Shown here one piece after another: positions 43,998 to 52,701 of a stretch of DNA of 64,000 nucleotides. The DNA lies in assembly GCA_023451375.1 (NCBI GenBank), contig JAEXZS010000078.1, positions 124,001-188,000 on the forward strand, written 5' to 3'. Both the position numbers and the translations under genes were made by a program. The stretch comes from Pseudomonadota bacterium. Lineage in GTDB: Bacteria > Pseudomonadota > Alphaproteobacteria > Caulobacterales > Caulobacteraceae. Below the pieces are notes generated by a model. That model was not told where the DNA came from. It did no database searches and saw only the letters and a program-made list of their open reading frames with translations. The first letter of the stretch is position 1. Every line of letters begins with the position of its first letter.

Positions 43998-44018
43998 AGT
44001 CAAGGTTCGTCCTTGACT
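43998..44018. promoter_or_regulatory. Inverted repeat carrying a TTGACT -35-like element on each strand
   Basis: AGTCAAGG (43998-44005) and CCTTGACT (44011-44018) form a perfect eight-base inverted repeat with a TTCGT loop. Each arm contains TTGACT pointing outward, toward purB on the minus strand and toward the riboswitch and exporter on the plus strand. On the plus strand a weak -10-like AGATAG lies 17 bases further on. It could be a pair of divergent promoters, an operator, or both. Confidence 0.4.
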
Positions 44019-44049
44019 TCGGCCCCGCCTGTCCCAGATAGGCGGCGTC

Positions 44050-44097
44050 AGAGGACGACCTCTCCCTTCTTGGGCATGACCGCCGGGACGACCCGGC
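44050..44097 (+). promoter_or_regulatory. Guanidine-II riboswitch (mini-ykkC)
   Basis: Two short hairpins, each closed by the same ACGA tetraloop, stand directly before an SMR exporter gene. P1 is AGAGG-ACGA-CCTCT (44050-44063) and P2 is GCCGGG-ACGA-CCCGGC (44082-44097), separated by 18 bases. Two stem-loops with ACGR loops are the defining structure of the guanidine-II class, which binds one guanidinium per loop and frees the ribosome site by loop-loop pairing. The AAGGGAG ribosome site (44107-44113) lies 10 bases beyond P2, consistent with translational control. Confidence 0.9.
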
Positions 44098-44119
44098 TCG
44101 CCATGCAAGGGAGCGCGTC

Positions 44120-44440
44120 ATGGCCTGGATCTTTCTTCTTCTCGCCGGCGTCCTGGAGGTCGTCTGGGCCTTCCTGATGAAGGCCTCGGCCGGGTTCACC
44201 AAGCCATGGCCGACCGTGGGCATGGTCATCTTCATGATCGCCAGTTTCGGCCTGCTGTCCCTGGCGATGAAGACCCTGCCGCTGGGCACGGCCTACGCCA
44301 TCTGGACCGGGATCGGGGCGGTGGGCGCCTTTGTCGTCGGCGTGGCCGTACTGGGCGAACCTCTGACCCCGCTCAGGATCGCCGGCGTGACCCTGGTCGC
44401 CTCTGGCCTCATTGTGCTGAAGCTCGCTTCCAGTCATTGA
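44120..44440 (+). CDS. gdx: Guanidinium exporter Gdx (SugE-type small multidrug resistance protein)
   Basis: Four-helix proton antiporter of 106 residues in the inner membrane. MAWIFLLLAGVLEVVWAFLM carries the essential Glu13 of the SMR family, and GTAYAIWTGIGAVGAFVVGV is the conserved third-helix region. The Gdx subgroup exports guanidinium rather than bulky drugs, and the guanidine-II riboswitch just upstream makes that substrate very likely here. SMR proteins of this type work as antiparallel homodimers. The gene has an AAGGGAG site six bases before its ATG and is followed 21 bases on by a GST gene. Confidence 0.93.
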   Translation: MAWIFLLLAGVLEVVWAFLMKASAGFTKPWPTVGMVIFMIASFGLLSLAMKTLPLGTAYAIWTGIGAVGAFVVGVAVLGEPLTPLRIAGVTLVASGLIVLKLASSH

Positions 44441-44461
44441 TCGAGCAGCGGGAGGCGCGCC

Positions 44462-45106
44462 ATGGAACTGATCATCGGACCTCGGACCTATTCGACTTGG
44501 TCCCTGCGCGGGTGGCTGGTGATGCGGGCCGCCGGCGTCGACTTCTCCGTCGTCGAGGCCCGCTACGACACAGAGGCGCAGAAGGCGGCGCTGCGGCGGG
44601 TATCGCCTTCGGGCTTCGTACCGGTGCTGCGGGTGGACGGCGAGGTGATCTGGGACACGCTGGCGATCGCCGAATGGGCCGCCGAACGCTATCCGGAGGC
44701 CAAGCTGTGGCCCTCCGATCCCACCGTCCGCGCCCTGGCCCGGTCGGCGGCGGCGGAGATGCATTCCGGCTTCGCCGCGCTTCGGACCTTCTGCGGCACG
44801 GGCCCGGACCATCCAATGGTGGGGTCCTCCCAAGCCGAGACGCCCTCCGATCCCGCGCTGGACCGCGACCTGGCGCGGATCGTCGCCCTGTTCCGCCAGA
44901 TGCGCGGCCGGTTTCAGGCCGTCGGCCCGTGGCTGTTCGGAGAGCGTTCGATCGCCGACATCTTCTATACGCCGGTCGCGGCGCGCGTTCGCCACTTCCA
45001 GATCGACCTGTCGGCGCACGGCGACGACGGAACGGCGCGCACCTATGTCGAGGCGCTGTTGGCGCACCCTCACTTCAGGGAGTGGGAAGCGGCGGCCGGC
45101 GCTTAA
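44462..45106 (+). CDS. Glutathione S-transferase family protein
   Basis: GST-fold protein of 214 residues. The thioredoxin-like N-terminal domain opens with MELIIGPRTYSTWSLRGWLV, where Ser or Tyr near residue 10-13 would contact glutathione, followed by SGFVPVLRVDGEVIWDTLAI with the cis-proline and the Asp/Thr pair typical of the G-site. The helical C-terminal domain ends with the N-capping-like GERSIADIFYTPVAARV. The substrate is unknown. It follows gdx by 21 bases behind a GGGAGG ribosome site and may be co-transcribed and so guanidine-responsive, which is inference. Confidence 0.85.
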   Translation: MELIIGPRTYSTWSLRGWLVMRAAGVDFSVVEARYDTEAQKAALRRVSPSGFVPVLRVDGEVIWDTLAIAEWAAERYPEAKLWPSDPTVRALARSAAAEMHSGFAALRTFCGTGPDHPMVGSSQAETPSDPALDRDLARIVALFRQMRGRFQAVGPWLFGERSIADIFYTPVAARVRHFQIDLSAHGDDGTARTYVEALLAHPHFREWEAAAGA

Positions 45107-45187
45107 CCTCCGGCAACCATCCCGGATGACCTTCGGTTAAGCCGACGATGTTATCTGAGCCCGGCCGATCGAGACCGGAGACCTACG

Positions 45188-45310
45188 ATGACGCCGCCTT
45201 CCCGTTCTGCGGGTTCAGCCCCCCGTCGCTTGTCGCCGTTGCGGGCTCAGGCCCTGGCGGCCACGGTCGCGGTGCTGGCCTGGGCGATGCTGCTGGCGGC
45301 GCTGCTCTGA
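45188..45310 (+). CDS. 40-residue single-pass membrane microprotein (predicted)
   Basis: A short reading frame not matching any family I know. It encodes 40 residues: an N-terminal half rich in Ser, Arg and Pro (net positive), then one hydrophobic segment (LAATVAVLAWAMLLAALL) that reaches the C-terminus. GGAG (45177-45180) lies seven bases before the ATG. The stop codon lies one base from the stop codon of the convergent transglycosylase gene, and the frame fits exactly into the gap after the GST gene. The positive-inside layout suggests an N-in, C-out inner-membrane peptide. Coding status is inference. Confidence 0.5.
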   Translation: MTPPSRSAGSAPRRLSPLRAQALAATVAVLAWAMLLAALL

Positions 45311-45311
45311 C

Positions 45312-47003
45312 CTACTGAATCGTTGCGATGGCCGGCGCCTGGGCGATCTCGACCGGGACGGGGGCGGGCGCCGTGTAGTCCAGAGAGATCGGAATCAATG
45401 GCGCGCCGGCGGCCAGAGCCTCCAGCGTCTTCAACGGCCCGCCAAACAGGCGCTGGTAGATCCAGTAGGAGGCGACGACCTTCTCGACGTAGTCGCGGGC
45501 CTGCGGCACGTCGATCGTCTCGATCAGCAGCAGCGGATCGGCGTCGCCGCCCAGCTTGCGGATGGCGCCCAGCATGGGGCCCGGCCCGGCGTTGTAGGAG
45601 GCGACGGCGCGCAGCAGGTCGCCGTGAAAGGCCGGCAGCTGCAGCATGCGGTTCACATAGGTCTGGCCCAACCGCATGTTGACGGCCGGCTGGAACAGCT
45701 TGGTCGGATCGCTGACGAAGGAGCGGTCGCCGGTCATCTCCGCCGCCGTGCCGGGCATGACCTGCATCATGCCATAGGCCCCCGCGCCCGACCGGGCGTT
45801 GGGGTTGAAGTCCGTCTCCTTGCGCGCCAGGGCGTAGACCAGCGCCTTTTCGACGGTGAAGCCGCCTTCGGGCTCCAACACCGGCATGGGATAGCGGCTC
45901 GCATCGATGCGGGCCGCCTCGGCATGGGCGGACGCGCCGGGCGCCATGATCCGGGCCAGGGCGTTCCACATCCGCGCGGCCTCGTTGGGGGCGGTGCGCA
46001 CGCCGTGACGCAGCTCGCTCTCGGCCTCGCCGCGCCGACCGACCTCATAAAGGGCGACGGTGCGCCGGGCGCGGGGATTGTTCTGGACGAAGGCGTCCAG
46101 CTCGCCCGCGTCGACACCCGTGTCGGCGATGTAGGCGGCGCGCTGCAGCCGGGCTTCCTGCATGTAGGGGCGCGGGCCCAGGTTCTCGATTTGAGGCTCC
46201 TCGCCCAACTGGGCCAGGGCGATCTGGCCGTAGAAGGTGGCGGGCCATTGGGCGGCCAGGCGCAGGTGTTCGATGATGCGGTCCTGACGGCCCGACTGCC
46301 CGGCGGCGCGGGCGGTCCAGTAGGCGGCGCCGGCGCGGACCCAGGGGTCCTCGGTCGGATCATTGGCGACCCGGGCGAAGGCGGTGAAGGATTCGCTGAA
46401 CCGGCCCAGCCGCCACTGCGCCAGCCCCACGGTCCACCAGTCGCCGATCTGCTCGCCGATGGCGACGGCGCCGCTCAGGTCGTCGGCGTTGTACGCCACG
46501 CGGGCGGCCCTGGCCGGGTCCACGCCGGGGGCGCCGGCGACCGCGGCGACGACGCTGTCCCAGGTCCGTCCCAGCAGGTTCGGCTTCTTCGGCTCGGGCG
46601 CGCCGTCCGGACGACGCCGCAGGGCCAGGTCATAGACGCGGTCGGCGCAGGGCAGATCGGCGTATTCGTCCAGCCACGCCCCCAGTTCCTCATAGGTGGC
46701 GACGTGGTCGGGGTGGAACAGGCGCTCGAACTCGACCTGGCCCAGCAACACGCGGTCCTTGGCCTGTCGGGCCGACACCCTCGCGGCCTCCAGGTCGCCG
46801 CGGCGCAGGGCGTCGAAAGCGGTGGTGTAGCTGAGACGGTCCGCCGGCGTAAGGGCGGTCGGCGCCGCCATGGCCGCGCGGCCGGAACCGGACCCGGCGC
46901 CGCTCATTCCCTCGTAGCCGGTTTCGGCGAGGGCCGAATTCGCGCCTGAAGCGAGCGCCAGGACAAGCGTCGACGCGAAGATCGCGCGGCGGATAGAAGT
47001 CAT
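45312..47003 (-). CDS. Soluble lytic murein transglycosylase (Slt70-like)
   Basis: Periplasmic peptidoglycan-cleaving enzyme of 563 residues forming 1,6-anhydro-MurNAc ends. MTSIRRAIFASTLVLALASG through ALA is the signal peptide. Residues about 60-370 form the alpha-helical superhelix. The lysozyme-like catalytic domain begins with YALARKETDFNPNARSGAGA, where Glu396 is the catalytic acid (the usual motif is RQES), then YGMMQVMPGTA and AVASYNAGPGP. Its products can feed the AmgK-MurU salvage pathway at 14-16 kb after further processing. Confidence 0.92.
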   Translation of the reverse strand: MTSIRRAIFASTLVLALASGANSALAETGYEGMSGAGSGSGRAAMAAPTALTPADRLSYTTAFDALRRGDLEAARVSARQAKDRVLLGQVEFERLFHPDHVATYEELGAWLDEYADLPCADRVYDLALRRRPDGAPEPKKPNLLGRTWDSVVAAVAGAPGVDPARAARVAYNADDLSGAVAIGEQIGDWWTVGLAQWRLGRFSESFTAFARVANDPTEDPWVRAGAAYWTARAAGQSGRQDRIIEHLRLAAQWPATFYGQIALAQLGEEPQIENLGPRPYMQEARLQRAAYIADTGVDAGELDAFVQNNPRARRTVALYEVGRRGEAESELRHGVRTAPNEAARMWNALARIMAPGASAHAEAARIDASRYPMPVLEPEGGFTVEKALVYALARKETDFNPNARSGAGAYGMMQVMPGTAAEMTGDRSFVSDPTKLFQPAVNMRLGQTYVNRMLQLPAFHGDLLRAVASYNAGPGPMLGAIRKLGGDADPLLLIETIDVPQARDYVEKVVASYWIYQRLFGGPLKTLEALAAGAPLIPISLDYTAPAPVPVEIAQAPAIATIQ

Positions 47004-47095
47004 ACGCGGCGGCCCCCCGTTGGCGTCCTTTGGCCCGTCTCGACTCGGGCGTGGATCGTGTGGCGTTCGGTCGTCAGCACGGAAATATGCTGAAA

Positions 47096-47908
47096 TCAGT
47101 CGTGAAACTCAACCGAGTCCGTTTCAAGGCGGGACGCCAGGGAAAGCAGGTCCGCCCACACCTGCCGCTTGGCCTGGGGCTGGCGCAGCAGGAAGGCGGG
47201 ATGGAGCGTGGGCAGGGCCGGAGCGGACACGGCGCCCTCCGCCAGCCGCCACTCCTTCCACTGGCCCCGCAGCTTCATGATCCCCTCGTCGGTCTGCAGG
47301 ATCGACTTGGACGAGGCCGCACCGAGCAGCAGGACGAGGCGCGGCCGCAGGATGGCGAAGGCCCGCTCGACGAAGGGCGCGCACACGGCCTGCTCCTGCG
47401 GGCTGGGCGTCCGGTTGCCGGGCGGGCGCCAGAAGACGGTGTTGGTGATGAAGACCTTTCCGGCCAGACCGGCGGCGTCCAGCATCCGGTCCAGCAGCTT
47501 GCCCGCCTTGCCGACGAAGGGCTGGCCGGCGCGATCCTCTTCCGCTCCCGGACCTTCGCCGATGATCAGCACCGGCGCGTTGGGGTCGCCGCGCCCGAAC
47601 ACCGATTGGGTCGCGCCCATGCCGCGCAAGGGGCAGCCCTCGAAGCTGGCCACCGCCGCCGCCAGGTCCTGCAGCGTCGCCGCCCCCGCCGCCAGCCGGC
47701 GGGCCTCGGCCAGGGCTTCCCCCGCTCCGATAGCGGGCGGGGCGGCGACGACCGAGGCCGTGGCGCGCTGCACCGCCCTGACCGCCGGGGGCGGGGCGAT
47801 ATGCGTGTGGTCGACGGGCGCTTCGCCATAGCAGGCGTCGACCCCCGCATCCCGCCAGAAGGCGAGCAGGCTTTCGATCGCAGCGATGTCGTGGGGTTGC
47901 GCGTTCAT
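47096..47908 (-). CDS. Uracil-DNA glycosylase, family 4-like
   Basis: DNA repair glycosylase of 270 residues removing uracil. The catalytic region is VLIIGEGPGAEEDRAGQPFV followed by GKAGKLLDRML, and the C-terminal motif is LPTLHPAFLLRQP. Family 4 enzymes carry a 4Fe-4S cluster on four cysteines; here the first pair reads CPLR and the usual KCRPPGNR reads FWRPPGNR, so only two of the four positions keep Cys. This resembles the variant common in alphaproteobacteria. About 90 N-terminal residues of unknown function precede the domain. I prefer ATG 47908 over ATG 47920, both weakly supported. Confidence 0.87.
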   Translation of the reverse strand: MNAQPHDIAAIESLLAFWRDAGVDACYGEAPVDHTHIAPPPAVRAVQRATASVVAAPPAIGAGEALAEARRLAAGAATLQDLAAAVASFEGCPLRGMGATQSVFGRGDPNAPVLIIGEGPGAEEDRAGQPFVGKAGKLLDRMLDAAGLAGKVFITNTVFWRPPGNRTPSPQEQAVCAPFVERAFAILRPRLVLLLGAASSKSILQTDEGIMKLRGQWKEWRLAEGAVSAPALPTLHPAFLLRQPQAKRQVWADLLSLASRLETDSVEFHD

Positions 47909-47999
47909 GTCTCGACCCATCGATAAGCCTTGACCGCCCTCGCGTCACCTTCCGATAAGCGGCATAACCACACCAAGAACCGGGATCTCAGGGGAAGAC

Positions 48000-49760
48000 A
48001 TGGCCGAAGACGCCATTGAAGGCGGCGCCGAGAACGCCCGTCAGGAAGCCATCATCGACAACCTGCCGCCGCTCGAGGCGCTGACGGGCGTCGAGCGCGA
48101 GGTCATGGAATACGACGTCGTCATCGTCGGCGGCGGCCCCGCGGGTCTGGCGGCGGCCATCCGCCTGAAGCAGCGGGCGGAGAAGGACGGCAAGGAGATT
48201 TCGGTCGCCGTGCTGGAGAAGTCGGCCGAGATCGGCGGCCACGTCCTGTCGGGAGCGGTGATCGACCCCAGGGCGCTGAACGAGCTGTTCCCGGACTGGA
48301 AGGAGCGCGGCGCGCCGCTGGAAACGCCGGTCACCAAGGATCGCTTCCTGGTGCTGGGACCGCAGGGCGAGGCCGCGCTGCCGATGGCCCTTATGCCGCC
48401 CTTCATGCATAACCACGGCTGCTACATCGCCTCGCTGGGCAATGTGGCGCGCTGGCTGGCCGAGCAGGCCGAGGCCCTGGGCGTCGAGGTCTATCCCGGC
48501 ATGGCCGCCAGCCATGTGGTTTGGGAACCGGAGACCGGACGGGTGAAGGGCGTGGTCGCCGGCGTCTTCGGCATCGACCGCGAGGGCCGGCCCACCAGCG
48601 AGTTCCAGCCGGGCATCGAACTGCACGGCAAGTACGTCTTCATCGCCGAGGGCGTGCGGGGCTCCCTGGCCAAGACCATCATCGCCCGCCACCGGCTGCA
48701 GGACGGCAAGTCGCCGCAGAAATACGGCATCGGCCTGAAGGAGTTGTGGCAGGTTCCGGCCGAGAAGCACCGGCCCGGCCTGGCCCAGCACTCTGTCGGA
48801 TGGCCGCTGGACGAGGATGTCGGCGGCGGCAGCTTCCTGTATCACTTCGGCGACCGCTACGTAGCCATCGGCTACGTCGTGCACCTGAACTACAGGAACC
48901 CCTTCCTGTCACCGTTCGACGAGTTCCAGCGCTTCAAGCACCATCCGTCGATCGCCGAGCACCTGGAGGGCGGCACGCGCATCTCGTACGGCGCGCGGGC
49001 GATCACCGAGGGCGGGCTGCAGTCGATCCCCAAGCTGTCCTTCCCCGGCGGCGCGCTGATCGGCTGCTCGGCCGGCTTCGTCAACGTGCCTCGGATCAAG
49101 GGCAGCCACAACGCGATGAAGACCGGCATGCTGGCCGCCGACGCCGCCTATGAGGCGGTGCAGGCCGGGCGATCGGGCGATGAGTTGGTCGAATACCAGG
49201 CTGCCTTCGAGAAGAGCTGGGTCCACAAGGAACTGGCGCTGGTGCGCAACGCCAAGCCCCTGCTGTCGAAGTTCGGCACGAGCCTGGGCGGCGCCTTCGG
49301 CATGTTCGACATGTGGTGCCGCACCCTGCTGGGCGGCTGGTCCCCGATTCCGACGCTGCAGCACGGCAAGACCGACGCCGAGGCCACCGAGCCGGCCGCG
49401 AAGCACAAGCCGATCGCCTATCCGAAGCCGGATGGAAAGCTGTCGTTCGACAAGCTGTCGTCGGTCTTCATCTCCAACACCAACCACGCCGAGGACCAAC
49501 CGGCGCACCTGAAGCTGCTGGACCCGTCCAAGCCGATCCAGGTGAACCTGCCCAAGTACGGCGAGCCGGCGCGGCTGTATTGCCCGGCCGGGGTGTACGA
49601 AGTGGTCTATGGCGACGAGGCGGCCAAGACGGATCCGCGCTTCGTCGTCAACGCCCAGAACTGCGTCCACTGCAAAACGTGCGACATCAAGGACCCGTCG
49701 CAGAACATCGTCTGGACGACGCCGGAGGGCGGCGGCGGCCCCAACTATCCGAATATGTGA
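48000..49760 (+). CDS. Electron transfer flavoprotein-ubiquinone oxidoreductase
   Basis: Membrane-associated FAD and 4Fe-4S enzyme of 586 residues passing electrons from ETF (fatty acid and amino acid oxidation) to ubiquinone. The FAD motif is YDVVIVGGGPAGLAAAIRLK near residue 39. Further blocks are EIGGHVLSGAVIDPRAL, GGALIGCSAGFVNVPRIKGS and HNAMKTGMLAAD. The cluster cysteines are LYCPAGVYE and NAQNCVHCKTCDIKDPSQN near the C-terminus. The protein is full length for the family. ETF itself is not in the window. Confidence 0.96.
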   Translation: MAEDAIEGGAENARQEAIIDNLPPLEALTGVEREVMEYDVVIVGGGPAGLAAAIRLKQRAEKDGKEISVAVLEKSAEIGGHVLSGAVIDPRALNELFPDWKERGAPLETPVTKDRFLVLGPQGEAALPMALMPPFMHNHGCYIASLGNVARWLAEQAEALGVEVYPGMAASHVVWEPETGRVKGVVAGVFGIDREGRPTSEFQPGIELHGKYVFIAEGVRGSLAKTIIARHRLQDGKSPQKYGIGLKELWQVPAEKHRPGLAQHSVGWPLDEDVGGGSFLYHFGDRYVAIGYVVHLNYRNPFLSPFDEFQRFKHHPSIAEHLEGGTRISYGARAITEGGLQSIPKLSFPGGALIGCSAGFVNVPRIKGSHNAMKTGMLAADAAYEAVQAGRSGDELVEYQAAFEKSWVHKELALVRNAKPLLSKFGTSLGGAFGMFDMWCRTLLGGWSPIPTLQHGKTDAEATEPAAKHKPIAYPKPDGKLSFDKLSSVFISNTNHAEDQPAHLKLLDPSKPIQVNLPKYGEPARLYCPAGVYEVVYGDEAAKTDPRFVVNAQNCVHCKTCDIKDPSQNIVWTTPEGGGGPNYPNM

Positions 49761-49833
49761 TCCTGCCAGGAGGGGGCGCGGCAGGGCGGTCTTCCGCCTT
49801 GCTCGCGACCCAAAAAGCGTGAAGGGTCCGGCC

Positions 49834-51798
49834 ATGATCGCCTCTCCCCCGCGCCTGCTCGCCGTCTCCCTGCTCGCCCTCGCCGCCGCTTCCACGGCGC
49901 GGGCGCAGACGCCGCCGACGGAACCGGCGACGGTTCAGCTGCAGACGCCGCCCGAGGCTCCGCCGGCGCAGCCGACGCCCGAGACCCACCCGCCCGCGAT
50001 CATTCTGGCTCCCGGCCAGCCGCCCGAGGAGGCCGCGCCGGGTGACGCCAGTGACGATGACGCGGGGGGCGATGACGGCGGGGACGATGACGTCGGGGAT
50101 GGGGCGGATGAAGAGGCCCCGCCTCATGTCGTGATGATCGACGAACCCGCCGCCCCCGCCATTCCCGAGGTCTGGTCCCCCGTGCCGACCGACGCCGAGG
50201 GAAGCAGCGCCTACGGCCTGTATCTCGCCGGCAAGCTGGCCCTGATGCAGGGGCAGGGCGGGGCGGGCGCCGACTATCTAGCCCGCGCCCAGGCCCTGAC
50301 GCCGGAGCAGCCCCGGCTGAAGGCGCAGGCCTTCACCTCGGCCCTGCTGTCGGGCGACCTCGACCAGGCGGCCCTGCTGGCCCCCGCCGAGGGCGAGGCC
50401 GCCCCGGCCATGGTCGAGGGCGGCCGGCTGGTCCGCGTTGTTCAGCAGTATGTGCACGGCGACGCGCGCGCGGCCAACGCCGCGCTCGCCCAGGCGCCGA
50501 TCGCCTCGCCCCACGCCCGCGCCGGACTGATGGTCGCGTCCTGGATCGCGGCGGACGCGGGCGACTGGGATCGCGCGCTGCAGCCGCCGCCTCAGGGCGC
50601 CGATCCGCTGACCCTGGCCTTCGCGCGGCTGAACCGTGCGCAACTGCTCGAGCATCGCCGCCGAAACGAAGAGGCGGAGGCGGAGCTGAAGGCGCTGACG
50701 GAGACCCCGGTGGTCGGCGCGCTGTTCCATAGGCCCTATGGCGAGTTCCTGGAACGCCGTGGCCGCCGCGAAGAGGCGAGGGCGGCCTATGAGGCGGCCT
50801 TGGCCGGCGGCGCAGCCGATCTAGCCCTGGTGCGGGCGCTGGCGCGGGTGCGCGAAGACGGCCGGGCGCCGGCCATGATGACCTATCGCGAAGGCGCGGC
50901 CGAGGCCCTGACGAACGCCGCCGCCCAGGCTTCGGCCGAGCGGGGGCACGAGTTCGCGGCCGTCTATCTGCGCCTGGCGCTGAACCTGAACGACACCCCC
51001 GCCGCCCAGGTCGCCCTGGGCCAGGCGCTGGAGCGGGCCGGCCTGGATGCGGCGGCGCGGACCGCCTACTCCCGTGTCGGCCTTGAGGACCCGATGTTCT
51101 ACGCGGCGGCCCGCTTCCAGCTTGCCGCCAGCCTGGAGGAGGACGGCCGCTCGGAGGACGCCCTGGCCGAACTGCGTCGCGCGGCCGAGGTCTCGCCCGC
51201 CGACCCGCGCGTCGCCCTGATGCTGGCGGGGCAGCTGATGTCCATGAACCGGAACGCCGAAGCCCTGGAAATCCTGAACGGCCCCCTGCTGAACCGCGTC
51301 GATCAGGGGCCGCGCGTGCACTTCCTGCGCGGGGCCGCCTACGAGGCCCTGGACCGGCTGCCGGAGGCGGAGGCCGAGCTTTGGGCCGCCGTGCAGGGCG
51401 CGCCGAACGATCCCGACATCCTGAACTACCTGGGATATCTGTGGGTTGACCGTGATCTGCGCGTCGAGCAGGGCGCGGAAATGATCCAGCGCGCCTTCGC
51501 GGCTGATCCCGACAACGGCAATATCCAGGACTCCGTCGGCTGGGCCCAGTACCGCCGGGGCCTCTACGACCAGGCGGTCGAGACCCTGGAGCAGGCGATC
51601 GACAAGGAGCCCGGAAACGCCGAGATCAACGATCACCTGGGCGACGCCTACTGGCGCGTCGGGCGTCGGCGCGAGGCCGAGTGGATGTGGAAGCGCGTCC
51701 TGGTGCTGGACCCTGACGCCGAGCGCCGCGCCGAGGTCGAGCGCAAGATCGAGCACGGACTGGGCGAAGCCGATCCGGTGCAGGGAATGTCGCGGTAG
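49834..51798 (+). CDS. Exported tetratricopeptide-repeat protein
   Basis: Protein of 654 residues. MIASPPRLLAVSLLALAAAS then TARAQ is a signal peptide, and GAAGGG seven bases before ATG 49834 fixes the start. Residues about 25-65 are Pro-rich and 75-105 form an acidic stretch (GDASDDDAGGDDGGDDDVGD). The rest is helical repeats; the C-terminal TPRs are the clearest (PDILNYLGYLWVDRDLRVEQ, SVGWAQYRRGLYDQAVETLE, EINDHLGDAYWRVGRRREAE). It probably scaffolds a periplasmic complex. It ends three bases before ispE, an order frequent in this group. Confidence 0.88.
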   Translation: MIASPPRLLAVSLLALAAASTARAQTPPTEPATVQLQTPPEAPPAQPTPETHPPAIILAPGQPPEEAAPGDASDDDAGGDDGGDDDVGDGADEEAPPHVVMIDEPAAPAIPEVWSPVPTDAEGSSAYGLYLAGKLALMQGQGGAGADYLARAQALTPEQPRLKAQAFTSALLSGDLDQAALLAPAEGEAAPAMVEGGRLVRVVQQYVHGDARAANAALAQAPIASPHARAGLMVASWIAADAGDWDRALQPPPQGADPLTLAFARLNRAQLLEHRRRNEEAEAELKALTETPVVGALFHRPYGEFLERRGRREEARAAYEAALAGGAADLALVRALARVREDGRAPAMMTYREGAAEALTNAAAQASAERGHEFAAVYLRLALNLNDTPAAQVALGQALERAGLDAAARTAYSRVGLEDPMFYAAARFQLAASLEEDGRSEDALAELRRAAEVSPADPRVALMLAGQLMSMNRNAEALEILNGPLLNRVDQGPRVHFLRGAAYEALDRLPEAEAELWAAVQGAPNDPDILNYLGYLWVDRDLRVEQGAEMIQRAFAADPDNGNIQDSVGWAQYRRGLYDQAVETLEQAIDKEPGNAEINDHLGDAYWRVGRRREAEWMWKRVLVLDPDAERRAEVERKIEHGLGEADPVQGMSR

Positions 51799-51801
51799 GC
51801 C

Positions 51802-52701
51802 ATGCGGCTGGAGGGGCCGGCGCCGGCCAAGATCAACCTGTTCCTGCATGTCGGCCCGGTCGACGCGGAGGGTTATCACCCGCTTTCGAGTCTGGTCGCC
51901 TTCGCCGACATCGGCGACCGCCTTATCGTGGAGCCCGGCGATCGGCTGTCGCTGAGGATCGAAGGCCCGTTCGGCGGCGGGCTGGCGGGCGACGACAACC
52001 TGGTCCTTCGCGCCCTCCGCCGCCTGGGCGAGGCGACGGGACGCGGCGAGCCCAGGTTGAGCGTCGTCCTGGACAAGCGCCTGCCGATCGCCGCGGGGCT
52101 GGGCGGCGGGTCGTCCGACGCCGGAGCCGCGCTGCGCCTGGCCGCGCGCCTGCTGGAGCTGGAGCCGAACGATCCCGCGCTTGAGGCGGCGGCGCGCACA
52201 GTCGGCGCTGATGGCCCCATGTGCCTGCGCGCCCGCGCCGCCTGGGCTGAGGGAAGGGGCGAACGCCTGACGGCGGAGCCGCGCCTGCCCGCCCTGCCGG
52301 TGGTCCTGGTCAATCCGGGCGTCCCCTCGCCGACTGGGGCGGTCTATCGCGCCTATGACGCCGGCCCGGCGCGGACGGCGGACCGACCCGAGCCGCCGCT
52401 GAGCTGGACGCCGCGTGAAGTCGTCGCCTGGCTGTCCGCGCTGCGCAACGACCTGGAGCCTCCCGCCGTCGCCATGACGCCGGTGATCGCCACGGCCCTC
52501 GCCGCCGTGGCGGCGACGGACGGGGTGCTTCTCAGCCGCATGTCCGGTTCGGGCGCGACGGTTTTCGGCCTCTACGGCGACGCCGAGGCGGCGCGGGCGG
52601 CCGCCGGGACGTTGCGGTGCGCCAGGCCGGATTGGTGGGTTCGCTCCGGAGTTCTGAACAGCGCCGCCGCAGTCGAGTATTCAGGCGGAAATCAGGCCTG
52701 A
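51802..52701 (+). CDS. ispE: 4-diphosphocytidyl-2-C-methyl-D-erythritol kinase
   Basis: GHMP-superfamily kinase of 299 residues for the fourth step of the MEP isoprenoid pathway. The N-terminal APAKINLFLHVGPVDAEGYH and the ATP-binding LPIAAGLGGGSSDAGAALR are exact family motifs, and the C-terminal LLSRMSGSGATVFGLYGD closes the site. It starts three bases after the TPR gene and is probably co-transcribed. After the stop there are 176 bases before the fasciclin gene, with no strong terminator visible. Confidence 0.95.
   Translation: MRLEGPAPAKINLFLHVGPVDAEGYHPLSSLVAFADIGDRLIVEPGDRLSLRIEGPFGGGLAGDDNLVLRALRRLGEATGRGEPRLSVVLDKRLPIAAGLGGGSSDAGAALRLAARLLELEPNDPALEAAARTVGADGPMCLRARAAWAEGRGERLTAEPRLPALPVVLVNPGVPSPTGAVYRAYDAGPARTADRPEPPLSWTPREVVAWLSALRNDLEPPAVAMTPVIATALAAVAATDGVLLSRMSGSGATVFGLYGDAEAARAAAGTLRCARPDWWVRSGVLNSAAAVEYSGGNQA

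Noticed and set aside
49781..49802. Hairpin after the ETF-ubiquinone oxidoreductase gene as a terminator
   Set aside because: The nine-base stem has a wobble and there is no T run directly after it; it also lies close to the next start codon. Too weak to list.
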